DNA from: Lachnospiraceae bacterium
Lineage (GTDB): Bacteria; Bacillota; Clostridia; Lachnospirales; Lachnospiraceae
Reading direction: 5' to 3'
Assembly (NCBI GenBank): GCA_017470935.1
Contig: JAFUXG010000046.1
Location: forward strand, 112,297 to 176,296
Length of the DNA stretch: 64,000 nt
In this document: positions 16,860-25,134 of the stretch, one piece after another
How the letters are laid out: every line of letters starts with the position of its first letter
Position numbering within the stretch: the stretch's first letter is position 1
The notes under the pieces: generated by a model
The model's database searches: none
The model's input: only the letters and a program-made list of their open reading frames with translations
Told to the model about the DNA's origin: nothing
Program-made: the position numbers and the translations under genes

Positions 16860-17426
16860 TTATTCAGTATTGTTATTCTCCACGTCAATACTTTCAAACT
16901 CATATTTAATCCTTTTATTTGCATTAACGTGGATATGATATATGTTATAGCATTTTATTTTTCCAAATTCAGGAATCCTTACAGTAAATGTGCAGTCACC
17001 CTCATTTACTCCTTTGATTCTCCATTCTATTCTTCTGCTTGTTAAGCCGAGAGGAATAATCGGACCATTGCTTACACTAATTACATCAGGATTATCGACC
17101 TCATATAGTATTTCTTCTGCGTATTCCCATTTTCTGATAATAAGTGTATTGCCTCTGTAAAAAGCACCTGTCGAAATCGTAAGGCTTATATAGTAAATGA
17201 AAAGTAATGACAATATTATAAAAACAATTATCGAAGCAACGACTTTCTTAAATTGCTTTTTACAAAGGCTATGTATTGCATATGCAAGCGGAACAATAGG
17301 AATGAGCCATGTGAAATAAGTCCAAACAAACCAGACGAATGAAACAACTCCACCACATAGATAAATCAGCCATATAAGCACAATAATTCCCAATATTATA
17401 AGTAATTGTTGTATTTTTTTTTTCAT
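16860..17426 (-). CDS. Membrane protein of unknown function
   Basis: 188 residues with hydrophobic helices near 7-27, 28-48 and 63-87. A beta-rich C-terminal part follows (NTLIIRKWEYAEEILYEVDNPDVISVSNGPIIPLG ... GVNEGDCTFTVRIPEFGKIKC), probably outside the membrane, with a protease-inhibitor or Ig-like feel. GAGGAATCT precedes the start. It lies downstream of a small membrane protein gene in the same direction. No family was recognised. Confidence 0.7.
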   Translation of the reverse strand: MKKKIQQLLIILGIIVLIWLIYLCGGVVSFVWFVWTYFTWLIPIVPLAYAIHSLCKKQFKKVVASIIVFIILSLLFIYYISLTISTGAFYRGNTLIIRKWEYAEEILYEVDNPDVISVSNGPIIPLGLTSRRIEWRIKGVNEGDCTFTVRIPEFGKIKCYNIYHIHVNANKRIKYEFESIDVENNNTE

Positions 17427-17512
17427 AGATTCCTCAAAAAAGCATTATCAAAAAACCAGATATAAATTATTATTCTTCATCTTTTCTTCTATCTTCTTTG
17501 TATTTTTTTATC

Positions 17513-17758
17513 TTAAAAAAAAAATAACGTATAAATTGTTATATACGCTCCATATAATAAAATAATTTGCAATTTCCAATTATTTGATTCCATTACAAAC
17601 CAGAACAGTCCAACTAATGTATAAAGCATTCCCGAATTAGCTTGAATATACTGATTAGTAGCACCATTATATAAACGTACAAAATCCTTAACATTAGCTA
17701 AAATTAAAAGTAGAACAACAATTATAGAACCTATTATTTGCCCTGTTTCTCCTGTCAT
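17513..17758 (-). CDS. Small membrane protein ending in a poly-T tract
   Basis: 81 residues with about three hydrophobic stretches (IIGSIIVVLLLILANV, GMLYTLVGLFWFVM, WKLQIILLYGAYITIYTLFFF). Ribosome site GGAGAG. The 3' end is a run of 10 T, encoding Phe-Phe-Phe-stop. With one T fewer, the frame would continue into a basic tail (KIKKYKEDRRKDEE), which looks like a normal cytosolic end for such a protein. This suggests a slippage site, recent frameshift or sequencing slip. Confidence 0.6.
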   Translation of the reverse strand: MTGETGQIIGSIIVVLLLILANVKDFVRLYNGATNQYIQANSGMLYTLVGLFWFVMESNNWKLQIILLYGAYITIYTLFFF

Positions 17759-17835
17759 TTTTCATACTCTCCTGAAAATATTAAGTAAAGGCAAAACCAT
17801 CATCATAAAATGAAATTATATAATAACAAATTCAT

Positions 17836-17867
17836 TTCGCCTTCATCAGATACGTTATTTCCTCTTT
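17836..17867 (-). repeat. Duplicated 3' end of the VWA gene (copy A)
   Basis: On the minus strand it encodes EEITYLMKAK-stop, nearly the exact end of the VWA protein (EAITYLMKAK-stop). A core of 20 identical bases, TTCGCCTTCATCAGATACGT, extends to about 32 bp with two mismatches. It is 670 bp from copy B (18506-18537), and the toxin-antitoxin pair lies between. It has no start codon or gene context, so it is a scar. Confidence 0.85.
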
Positions 17868-17878
17868 TTTGTTTCTAA

Positions 17879-18154
17879 TTAAAACAGATCACTATGTGTT
17901 CCCGTTCTCGTTAAATACAATACTAATTCTCGCTCCACAATTTCATATATAAGTAACCAATCCGGAGTGATATGACATTCTCTACATCCTTCAAAAACGC
18001 CACTTAACGAATGATCTCTATACTTTTCAGGTAACGCATTACCATCTGCAAGTATTTTAATAACATTAGTTAGTAAACTAATGTCATAGCCCCTTTTCTT
18101 AGCGCGTTTTAAATCTTTTTGAAATTTAGAGGTAGGTTTAATAACATATTTCAT
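17879..18154 (-). CDS. yafQ: YafQ-family toxin (type II, RelE-like)
   Basis: 91 residues. The N-terminus YVIKPTSKFQKDLKRAKKRGYDISLL, the middle PEKYRDHSLSGVFEGCRECHITPDWLLIYEI and the C-terminal VLYLTRTGTHSDLF match YafQ, a ribosome-dependent mRNA endonuclease. Family catalytic positions are visible: His in DHSL, the HITPDW segment and the terminal THSDLF. It overlaps the antitoxin gene by 4 nt. The stop lies 11 nt from the duplicated VWA end. Confidence 0.92.
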   Translation of the reverse strand: MKYVIKPTSKFQKDLKRAKKRGYDISLLTNVIKILADGNALPEKYRDHSLSGVFEGCRECHITPDWLLIYEIVERELVLYLTRTGTHSDLF

Positions 18155-18426
18155 ATCAGTAAATCCTTCATCATTGTATCTACATCAGAATAGGTCTTAC
18201 CCAAAGTGGGATCTGCTTTCATTTTCTTAACCTCATCTAATGCTTCAAGAGTATCATCATTTGGTCTTTCGGCGCCTATTTCAAAAGGTATTCTATATTC
18301 TCTTACTGCTTTTTTTGCAAATATATTGAATGCTGTTGTCATTGTCATTCCCATGTCTGAGCAAAAACTATTGAATTGATTTTTCAATTCACTATCCATA
18401 CGGATACTCACATTAGTCTGTGCCAT
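18151..18426 (-). CDS. dinJ: DinJ/RelB-family antitoxin
   Basis: 91 residues. The N-terminal ribbon-helix-helix TNVSIRMDSELKNQFNSFCSDMGMTMTTAFNIFAKKAVRE is the DNA-binding part, and the acidic C-terminal tail should bind the toxin. AAGGAG precedes the start. The pair is expected to repress its own promoter at 18450-18478, whose spacer holds an imperfect palindrome. Confidence 0.93.
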   Translation of the reverse strand: MAQTNVSIRMDSELKNQFNSFCSDMGMTMTTAFNIFAKKAVREYRIPFEIGAERPNDDTLEALDEVKKMKADPTLGKTYSDVDTMMKDLLI

Positions 18427-18449
18427 AAAATCAACTCCTTTCTACATAT

Positions 18450-18478
18450 ATTGTATTGCATATTATGTGCATTGTCAA
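18450..18478 (-). promoter_or_regulatory. dinJ-yafQ promoter with operator
   Basis: Minus strand TTGACA, 17 nt, TACAAT. Within the spacer, TGCACATAATATGCA is an imperfect palindrome, a plausible DinJ operator. Confidence 0.75.
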
Positions 18479-18501
18479 TAAAACTCATGTATATTTTACA
18501 A

Positions 18502-19701
18502 CTACTTCGCCTTCATCAGATACGTAATTGCCTCTTTAAGCCCGTCCACCGACAGCGTATACATATGATAAAGCTTCGACAACGCATCCTCCGACTCCAT
18601 CCACTGCATTCTTGTAAGTTCCTTGTGATACCGGGGATTTAGCCATACGCATTTCTTGTACTTAGAAAGTAATAGCTGGTTCCACTCATACCCCGACATC
18701 CCGTCATTGGGTCCCCTGTAATTACCGTTCTTGTCAAACAGCTCCTCCGGTGCCATCTGAGCATCTCCCACGATTATCACCTTGTAATCCTTGTCGTAGT
18801 GCTTGAACAGATAATCAAGATCAACCCAGTCCCCATACTCACATTCTGCCGTTTTATACGCCTTAGAATAAATGCAGTTATGGAAATAATAGGTCTGCAC
18901 ATCCTTGAAATGGTTTGCCTTGTTCACCGCCTGAAACAGCTCGTTGCAAAGCTCCATAAATGGTATCATTGTGCCTCCGCAGTCGAAAAAGAGCAGCAGC
19001 TTTACGGTGTTCTTCCTCGGACGGTCAAATTCCAACTGGAGATACCCGCCATTGTCGCAGGTTTTCTGAATGGTAGTGTCAATATCCAATTCCGTCCTTG
19101 GCACATCAAGCCTTGAGGAATACTGGCGAAGCCTTCTGAATGCCACCTGATACTGTCTTGTATTCAATACCTTGTCATTCCTGAAATCCTCAAATCTCCG
19201 CTCTCCCATGACCTGAAATGCACTCTGCATTCCACCCTGTGCACCAACTCTGATACCGCCCACATTTCTTCCATGGTGGCCAAATGCAGAGCCGCCCGCA
19301 GTACCGATCCAGTGGTTTCCGCCGTTGTGCTCCGACTTCTGCTCTGCAAGACGCTCACGAAACAGTCTCTTTACCTCATCCGAGGTCCTCGTCTGGTCGT
19401 AGGAATACATCTCCCGGTTCTGCTTGTCGAATTCCATCTCGTCTCCCTTGTCAAGCCACTCCATAAGCTCCATAGGAAGCACATTTTCCGACGCAATATC
19501 GTGAAAATACTCCGCAAATGCCATATCAAATTTGTCATAGTCGGATTCAGATTTCACAAGGATCATACGGCTCACATAATAAAACCTTGTAAAATCAGAA
19601 TCCACAAGTCCCTTGTCCAAGGCATCCATAAGCGTCAGCCATTCCGTCATGGAAACCTCTAATCCCTTCGCCTTTAATGTGTAGAAAAATTCCTGAAACA
19701 T
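18502..19701 (-). CDS. VWA-domain protein (CoxE/MoxR-associated)
   Basis: 399 residues. The helical N-terminal part is typical of MoxR-partner VWA proteins (FFYTLKAKGLEVSMTEWLTLMDAL). The VWA domain starts at VKLLLFFDCGGTMIPF (a DxGGT form of the metal site), with VGDAQMAP downstream. Such proteins work with MoxR-type AAA ATPases to insert cofactors or remodel complexes. A MoxR gene is at 24319-25134, not adjacent. The last codons are duplicated at 17836-17867. The ribosome site AAGGAG is good and GC content is above the local average. Confidence 0.88.
   Translation of the reverse strand: MFQEFFYTLKAKGLEVSMTEWLTLMDALDKGLVDSDFTRFYYVSRMILVKSESDYDKFDMAFAEYFHDIASENVLPMELMEWLDKGDEMEFDKQNREMYSYDQTRTSDEVKRLFRERLAEQKSEHNGGNHWIGTAGGSAFGHHGRNVGGIRVGAQGGMQSAFQVMGERRFEDFRNDKVLNTRQYQVAFRRLRQYSSRLDVPRTELDIDTTIQKTCDNGGYLQLEFDRPRKNTVKLLLFFDCGGTMIPFMELCNELFQAVNKANHFKDVQTYYFHNCIYSKAYKTAECEYGDWVDLDYLFKHYDKDYKVIIVGDAQMAPEELFDKNGNYRGPNDGMSGYEWNQLLLSKYKKCVWLNPRYHKELTRMQWMESEDALSKLYHMYTLSVDGLKEAITYLMKAK
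18506..18537 (-). repeat. 3' end of the VWA gene (copy B)
   Basis: The in-place copy of the 32-bp repeat, coding for the last residues of the VWA protein. It pairs with 17836-17867 and together they bracket dinJ-yafQ and its promoter. Confidence 0.85.
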
Positions 19702-19825
19702 TGTAATTCTCCTTTTCTATTCATATAATCTGGTATACATTACTGAAAAAAATATATATTTAAATTAAGTATTCTATCTATTGTTACGTTATTGATTCTA
19801 ATTCCAATAAATACTTATCATACTA

Positions 19826-20746
19826 TCATTGTGATTTACAATTAAGCGAAAATATCTCAAATATTTGTGTAAGTTTATCATCTAATTTTTTTCTTTTGTT
19901 TGGTTGATGCACCTCAATACCACACTCTAACAACAAATCATCTTCTACTTGTTTATAATAAGATATTTTATGCAACCCACTATTTTTCATTTCAGCCCGC
20001 ATATTAAAAATCCCATTTTCAACCACTTGAACATCAAAATAATCTGCAACACCATGAATACCTTTCCATGCATTATAAATATTAATTTTTTCTAGATTAC
20101 AATCAAGTTCTGGTGCAATTCCCAGAAAAATCTCTGCCGATGATTCAGCACCATCCCGAGAAACATAACAATAACACTTATAAAGCTCTGCGGCACCATA
20201 ATCATCAAAATTCAAAAAATGTTTATCCTGTGGTTCTACTATTTTTAAAATAGATTTGTTTAATAACTCTACAGATAATTCTTTGAACTTTTTAGAATTA
20301 GTTTTATTATCTGCATAATACTCATCAACAGCATCCATCACGTTGATAACAGCAGCACCTATTTCTTCCACATCGCTATGTATTGAAAGTTTTATTTCTT
20401 TACATATATCACCATATTGTCCGGCAAATTCTTCCGATTTTAATACGGAGCAAACTTTGATCTCATCATCGGAATACAAAACATATCCATTATTATTCCT
20501 CTTAACAAATGATACCCGAGACCTATACTTACTATTTAATTTCCACACTGGTGTTTTTAAATTATTTTGTTGGAATGCAAATTTATCGTTTACGTCTTTT
20601 ATATATTCTGTTGCATCTAAAATAGCCTTACCGACATCATTACTTTTTTCAGGGGATTGAAGATTGACAAACCATTCCGATTCACAACAATGTGTTATCG
20701 GTATAATAAGCATTCTTCCCTCGCCTCTATATATATGCACTAACAT
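19826..20746 (-). CDS. Hypothetical protein next to the type III TA locus
   Basis: 306 residues, soluble, without signal peptide or membrane helix. Visible features are an N-terminal strand LIIPITHCCESEWFVNL, a helical middle (EEIGAAVINVMDAVDEYYAD), a Cys/Tyr-rich strand (AAELYKCYCYVSRDGAESSAEIFLGI) and a basic C-terminal QPNKRKKLDDKL. GGAGAAAGAGG precedes the ATG. It lies 71 nt after the CptN-like toxin. Base composition is more AT-rich than the VWA and MoxR genes, which suggests it came with the TA locus. No family was recognised. Confidence 0.7.
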   Translation of the reverse strand: MLVHIYRGEGRMLIIPITHCCESEWFVNLQSPEKSNDVGKAILDATEYIKDVNDKFAFQQNNLKTPVWKLNSKYRSRVSFVKRNNNGYVLYSDDEIKVCSVLKSEEFAGQYGDICKEIKLSIHSDVEEIGAAVINVMDAVDEYYADNKTNSKKFKELSVELLNKSILKIVEPQDKHFLNFDDYGAAELYKCYCYVSRDGAESSAEIFLGIAPELDCNLEKINIYNAWKGIHGVADYFDVQVVENGIFNMRAEMKNSGLHKISYYKQVEDDLLLECGIEVHQPNKRKKLDDKLTQIFEIFSLNCKSQ

Positions 20747-20817
20747 ATCCTCTTTCTCCTATCTGGCTATCTTATATATGACCTCAATATGATCATTTGA
20801 AGATTGTAACAATCTAT

Positions 20818-21324
20818 TTAGATAAAATGTGCAAAGTCGCGACCATGCTCGCATGAGTCACAATTTTGCGAAAAAGCATTGATTATTGCATTTATATCCG
20901 GTTGTGTCGGTGTAAACTTAATTCCTCTTTTCAACATAGCAATTACTTTCTTTGCTTTTCTTTCAATTTCATTTATACTATGTTCACTTGTAAGAATTAA
21001 ATGTTTCCCTGAAATAGTATATTCACGCTCAATATATCTTTCAGTTATCGGAAAAATATCCTGAATTAAAAATGCACTTTTCTTCCCATTATCAAGTTTT
21101 ACAATATGTATGATATCACATGGCTTACCATTCTTTATTTTATCATTCATAATCTTTTGATATTTGGAAACCTTACTGGATAGAGGAATCATCCAATATA
21201 GTCCATCAGAATCCTGAAAACAATAATAGTGTGGTCGATTTCCTTTTTTATTTCCTTTGAGGTATGGATCATTCATATCCTCAAAAAATTGATCCTTTAT
21301 AATATAAAATCCTGCTTTAACCAT
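20818..21324 (-). CDS. cptN: Type III toxin, CptN/ToxN-like endoribonuclease
   Basis: 168 residues. The N-terminus GFYIIKDQFFEDMNDPYLKG, then RPHYYCFQDSDGLYWMIPLSSKVSKY, then CDIIHIVKLDNGKKSAFLIQDIFPIT, and a C-terminal helix EIERKAKKVIAMLKRG follow the ToxN/AbiQ/CptN fold order. In this family the toxin is an RNase that cuts its own repeat RNA and is neutralised by it. The decisive evidence is upstream: a promoter, two identical 45-nt repeats and a terminator, exactly the type III layout. The CptN branch is preferred because its known antitoxins have repeats of about 45 nt; ToxN repeats are shorter. Confidence 0.88.
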   Translation of the reverse strand: MVKAGFYIIKDQFFEDMNDPYLKGNKKGNRPHYYCFQDSDGLYWMIPLSSKVSKYQKIMNDKIKNGKPCDIIHIVKLDNGKKSAFLIQDIFPITERYIEREYTISGKHLILTSEHSINEIERKAKKVIAMLKRGIKFTPTQPDINAIINAFSQNCDSCEHGRDFAHFI

Positions 21325-21371
21325 AATTTAATTTCACAAAAACTCCTTTGTAAAATCTATTGTAGAAAAAT

Positions 21372-21395
21372 ACCCTTCGCCTTTCAGCGAAGGGT
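21372..21395 (-). terminator. Terminator between antitoxin RNA and toxin
   Basis: 9-bp stem ACCCTTCGC / GCGAAGGGT, 6-nt loop, then ATTTTTCT on the minus strand. In type III systems this leaky terminator sets the ratio of antitoxin RNA to toxin mRNA. Confidence 0.9.
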
Positions 21396-21397
21396 AT

Positions 21398-21487
21398 AAA
21401 CTTTCAACCCAACCATTTGTACCCCGCATATTGGTCAGCGGCAAACTTTCAACCCAACCATTTGTACCCCGCATATTGGTCAGCGGC
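21398..21487 (-). repeat. Two perfect 45-bp tandem repeats
   Basis: Copies at 21398-21442 and 21443-21487 are identical base for base; a third begins (6 bases) and then diverges. They form the body of the type III antitoxin RNA. Confidence 0.97.
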
Positions 21488-21505
21488 AAACTTGCGCTCA
21501 AGAAA

Positions 21506-21534
21506 ATTATAACTTAATATTGATTAAAAAACAA
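21506..21534 (-). promoter_or_regulatory. Promoter of the type III TA locus
   Basis: Minus strand TTGTTT, 17-nt spacer, TATAAT, with the predicted start near 21500, just before the repeats. Confidence 0.8.
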
Positions 21535-21623
21535 CTGTTTTTTGCTTTTATCTAATATTTCTAATAGTAAATTACATAATATGTTATTTTACTTTTGAAA
21601 CTTTATTATTATATCTCTGAAAT

Positions 21624-22370
21624 TCATTTTTCTTCTCCATTTATATAATAATGAAATTTTATCGGATCATCATTTGTAATATCAAATTCAGCATAGCTGT
21701 CCACAAATTTTTGTTCTTCCTTTGCAGACGGATCGTCATATATTGATATGTTCACACTATCAACATTATAAAGTCCCTCAAACAATTTATTACAGAATTC
21801 CTCTCTCTTGTCGATCAATCTGTCAGCCGATGCTCTGTCATCAAAATATAGATCCATTATAATATCTTTCCCTTTAAGATATTCTACAGAGAATGTCGAT
21901 TTATAATATGATACAACACGGGCATCCAGATTCTCCATATCTATGCCAAAATCCTTTATATACTGATAAATATATGTAACGAGGTCATCATGCACTAACA
22001 CCGGATAGTAATCGGAATCGGATATCATTAATTCCCCATCATCATTAAGATTAAACCAAAATCGTTTATTCGGTTCACCTACAGGATGTGCATAGAAATT
22101 AACTATCAAAGAAAATTCATCATAATATGACTCATAGTATGCAACAAAATCACCACCATACTTCTCTTTCAGGAGTTCTTCAGCCTTATCCGTAATTGGC
22201 GTGTCTGTCTGAGGACCTTCGTTTGCCGTATCACCGGATATCTTATATCTGCCATATTTTCGATATCTGTCCGGTGTATTGCTCATATGTATATTAATTG
22301 CAATATAAATGAATGCGAGAATTAAAAGCGCGAAAATTGATAAAACTAATATTTTTAATCCTTTTTTCAT
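21624..22370 (-). CDS. Membrane-anchored extracytoplasmic protein, unknown
   Basis: 248 residues. One N-terminal helix (ILVLSIFALLILAFIYIAINI) is followed by an acidic, Tyr-rich extracellular part (YGGDFVAYYESYYDEFSLIVNFYAH). It starts 4 nt after the nuclease-helicase stop with AGAGGTGA as ribosome site, so it belongs to the MoxR-helicase operon. No family was recognised; the pattern fits Lachnospiraceae envelope proteins of unknown function. Confidence 0.72.
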   Translation of the reverse strand: MKKGLKILVLSIFALLILAFIYIAINIHMSNTPDRYRKYGRYKISGDTANEGPQTDTPITDKAEELLKEKYGGDFVAYYESYYDEFSLIVNFYAHPVGEPNKRFWFNLNDDGELMISDSDYYPVLVHDDLVTYIYQYIKDFGIDMENLDARVVSYYKSTFSVEYLKGKDIIMDLYFDDRASADRLIDKREEFCNKLFEGLYNVDSVNISIYDDPSAKEEQKFVDSYAEFDITNDDPIKFHYYINGEEK

Positions 22371-22374
22371 AGAA

Positions 22375-24303
22375 TCACCTCTGCAAAATGTAAAGCAACG
22401 CCTCGAACACTCCCTGATTCCCCTTTACAACAATTCCGATATTCTTCTTCGCTCTGCTAAGTCCATGATAAAGATTTCTTACCCTTGAATTACGATCAAT
22501 TTCTTGATATTCTTCGTCGCATTCTATTACCGTATTCATATCATTATCTGACCTTGAAATAATATCGCTTGTTTCTTTCTTAATTACCCTATGTCGAAGA
22601 AACCCATTCTCATCATAATAGAATATATCATCAATCATCATTACAACCTTATCAAATTCCTTGCAGGTCGCTGCCGATGTCTCTATTGATGTTATTGCAT
22701 TTTTGATATCCGGCTTTTTACTTGCTGTATCTGCAAATTCTATATTATCTATCCTTTGATTCGTTTTACTTCCATACTTTGCGTTATCCACCTTTTGATC
22801 ATTTATATTGCTGTCATAATCACAATCATTATTAGTCTCCACCCCTTCATCCCAGATATAAATGTAGCCGTCCCGCTCGAAATTATGTAAAAGGATCTCT
22901 GCCTCCTTGTCATCATTTGCATAAACAAGTGAAACAGATGGATAATCATGTCTGTAATTCCTTCCCTGAACACACATGACACATGCAATAAATGATGAAA
23001 GCTCACTGTTCATACGAATGCGGTTTGTAAGCTTATATCTTACATAACCTTGAATTTCCTCAATCAGATCTGCTCCGCTAAGAGCCCGTTCTTCCGGTGC
23101 AATGGCATCCTCTTTGTCATAAGAAAATATAACCGGTACCTTCCACTGATTTGCAAGGTCAAGAATTACAGAAAGAGAGTGCTCATTTATTCTATGTCCT
23201 TCATCAACAAGAATCGCAGAGTATGTATTATTCAATCTTAATATATTTCTTTTGGATTGTTTTTTTATTTGTTTATCTTTGAATAAACTATCATTAGAAT
23301 TATTGTCTTTTCTAAAATTCTCATAATTATTTCTATCATAATTATGTATAACCAAATTGCTTTTGCTAAGACAATTTCTATCTAAGTTATTTCTTATCAG
23401 ACTTTCCCTATCAATATGTATTCTTTCGTTACATTCAAAATTGTCACCATTTGATATATCATCGCATGTTATTATATCCTCCACATCATCACAATAATAG
23501 AAATCCACTCTTTTAAGCCTTTCATCAAGCTGCTCTAACTCCTTCTCATGGGAGCCAAAATGAAGCACACAGACCCTCTGCCCTTTGGATAACTGCATGG
23601 CTATATCATAAAGCAGAATCGTCTTTCCCGTTCCCGGAAGTCCCGTAAATCCCTGTACAGAGAACTCACGTTTAATATGTCCGTCCTTATGCCTGATGCT
23701 TTTGAAAATCGCCTTTCTTATGTCCTTCTGCTGTAAGGTCAGGAAGTATTCCTGTCTTAGAAACCGCCCCGGATCAGTTAGCGGAGATATAAGATATCTG
23801 TCCTCCTTGAAAAGCTCCTCAATATGTCCGTCAAAGCAGTTTTCCTGACGCTCTAAAACCTTGGCAAGCTCCTCCCACTCCGTATCCACTATCCGTCCAC
23901 TGTTAGAAAGCCTGACAAGCCTGTCAGCCCCGCTTATATATGTATAGGAGTACATATTCCTGCCAAGTGTAGCAAGATAATACTTGTTCTGTTGAAGCTG
24001 TTTTCTGATAACTTCATCAGTGACATTACCGCTCTTTAACTCGACATTTACCACAAATTCATCATTAACCCGCAAAAGATCAAATTCCTTGCCAAGCTTA
24101 GGCATGGTAAAGGAATAATAGAAATCAAGCTCAGCTGCATCCTTCATATGCTCATTCAAATGTACAGAAAATTCCCGTAAGCCCTCAATCTCCCACTTCT
24201 TGATCTTCATATAACGATTGCGCCCTGACATCTGACGCTCCAAACGCTCAAGATATATAGGTTCATGTATTCTTGTAAGTGCGTAAATGTTGACCGGTTT
24301 CAT
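22375..24303 (-). CDS. DUF2075-like helicase with N-terminal nuclease-like domain
   Basis: 642 residues. Residues about 55-95 (ELDFYYSFTMPKLGKEFDLLRVNDEFVVNVELKSG) carry the E...D...ExK pattern of PD-(D/E)XK/NERD-type nucleases. Residues 218-230 are Walker A (GFTGLPGTGKTIL), 361-371 Walker B (YSAILVDEGHR), and 609-625 the SF1 motif VI region (NLYHGLSRAKKNIGI). Asn/Asp-rich inserts lie at about 278-352 and 490-548, with a shorter one near 578-600. It should act on nucleic acid in an ATP-dependent way. It is 15 nt from the MoxR gene, one operon. Confidence 0.83.
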   Translation of the reverse strand: MKPVNIYALTRIHEPIYLERLERQMSGRNRYMKIKKWEIEGLREFSVHLNEHMKDAAELDFYYSFTMPKLGKEFDLLRVNDEFVVNVELKSGNVTDEVIRKQLQQNKYYLATLGRNMYSYTYISGADRLVRLSNSGRIVDTEWEELAKVLERQENCFDGHIEELFKEDRYLISPLTDPGRFLRQEYFLTLQQKDIRKAIFKSIRHKDGHIKREFSVQGFTGLPGTGKTILLYDIAMQLSKGQRVCVLHFGSHEKELEQLDERLKRVDFYYCDDVEDIITCDDISNGDNFECNERIHIDRESLIRNNLDRNCLSKSNLVIHNYDRNNYENFRKDNNSNDSLFKDKQIKKQSKRNILRLNNTYSAILVDEGHRINEHSLSVILDLANQWKVPVIFSYDKEDAIAPEERALSGADLIEEIQGYVRYKLTNRIRMNSELSSFIACVMCVQGRNYRHDYPSVSLVYANDDKEAEILLHNFERDGYIYIWDEGVETNNDCDYDSNINDQKVDNAKYGSKTNQRIDNIEFADTASKKPDIKNAITSIETSAATCKEFDKVVMMIDDIFYYDENGFLRHRVIKKETSDIISRSDNDMNTVIECDEEYQEIDRNSRVRNLYHGLSRAKKNIGIVVKGNQGVFEALLYILQR

Positions 24304-24318
24304 ATCATTTCTCCGTAT

Positions 24319-25134
24319 TTAATATAGCTTCGCCTTATTAAGTGCCTCAAGATCCTCATCCTTTTTAAGCAGCACTCCGATAAATGGAAGCGTCTCGCGA
24401 AGCTTCTCCGTATCTGTTCCTGAAAGCATCAATGCACGAATCCAGTCAATAAGTTCAGAGGTACTTGGCTTCTTGCGGATATCCTTAATGGAACGGATCC
24501 AGTAAAATGTATCAAGCACATTTTTCAGCACATTTTCCTCCAGATTTTCAAAATGTGCGTTGACAATCTCGGTCATCTGCTCTCTGTCCGGAAAGCTGAT
24601 ATAGTGAAAGATACATCTTCTAAGAAACGCATCCGGCAGCTCCTTCTCCGCATTGGATGTAATGATAACGATGGGGCGCACCTTTGCTTTGACCGTCTCC
24701 TTGGTCTCGTGGATATAGAATTCCATTTTATCAAGCTCCCATAACAGGTCATTGGGGAATTCCAGATCTGCCTTGTCAATCTCATCAATCAGAAGAATTA
24801 CCTGCTCCTCAGAGCTGAATGCTTCTCCAAGCTTTCCGAGCTTTATATAGTGAGCAATGTCATCAACGCCCTCCTCGCCAAACTGGGAGTCATACAGACG
24901 CTGGATTGTGTCATATACATACAGACCATCCTGCGCCTTGGTGGTTGATTTGATGTTCCACACGATCAGCTTCTTGTCCATGGATTGGCTTATGGCATCT
25001 GCTAGCATCGTCTTTCCCGTTCCCGGCTCTCCTTTTATAAGCAGCGGTTTCTGCAATGCAACCGCCACATCAACTGCCGCCATAAGCTCCTCACTTGCCA
25101 CATAATCCTTGCTTCCTGTGAATTTTGTTTCCAT
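24319..25134 (-). CDS. MoxR-family AAA ATPase
   Basis: 271 residues. Walker A LLIKGEPGTGKTMLADAI, Walker B VILLIDEIDKADLEFPNDLLWELD, sensor 1 VIITSNAEKELPDAFLRRC (with arginine finger) and a sensor 2 region with helical lid are all present. MoxR ATPases act as chaperones with VWA partners. The likely partner is the VWA gene at 18502-19701, which is now 4.6 kb away behind accessory genes. It heads an operon with the nuclease-helicase and the anchored protein. Confidence 0.93.
   Translation of the reverse strand: METKFTGSKDYVASEELMAAVDVAVALQKPLLIKGEPGTGKTMLADAISQSMDKKLIVWNIKSTTKAQDGLYVYDTIQRLYDSQFGEEGVDDIAHYIKLGKLGEAFSSEEQVILLIDEIDKADLEFPNDLLWELDKMEFYIHETKETVKAKVRPIVIITSNAEKELPDAFLRRCIFHYISFPDREQMTEIVNAHFENLEENVLKNVLDTFYWIRSIKDIRKKPSTSELIDWIRALMLSGTDTEKLRETLPFIGVLLKKDEDLEALNKAKLY

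Larger units (their letters stand above)
21372..21500 (-). ncRNA. cptI: Type III antitoxin RNA (CptI-like)
   Basis: Transcript predicted from the promoter at 21506-21534 to the terminator at 21372-21395. It contains two identical 45-nt repeats (21398-21442 and 21443-21487) plus the first 6 nt of a third. Each repeat unit should be cut out by the toxin and fold around it. The repeat strand begins GCCGCTGACC and is GC-richer than its surroundings. Confidence 0.87.

Noticed and set aside
21398-21493. Possible CRISPR array
   Set aside because: The two 45-bp copies are directly adjacent with no spacer, and they sit between a promoter and a terminator ahead of a ToxN-like gene. Type III antitoxin repeats explain them fully.
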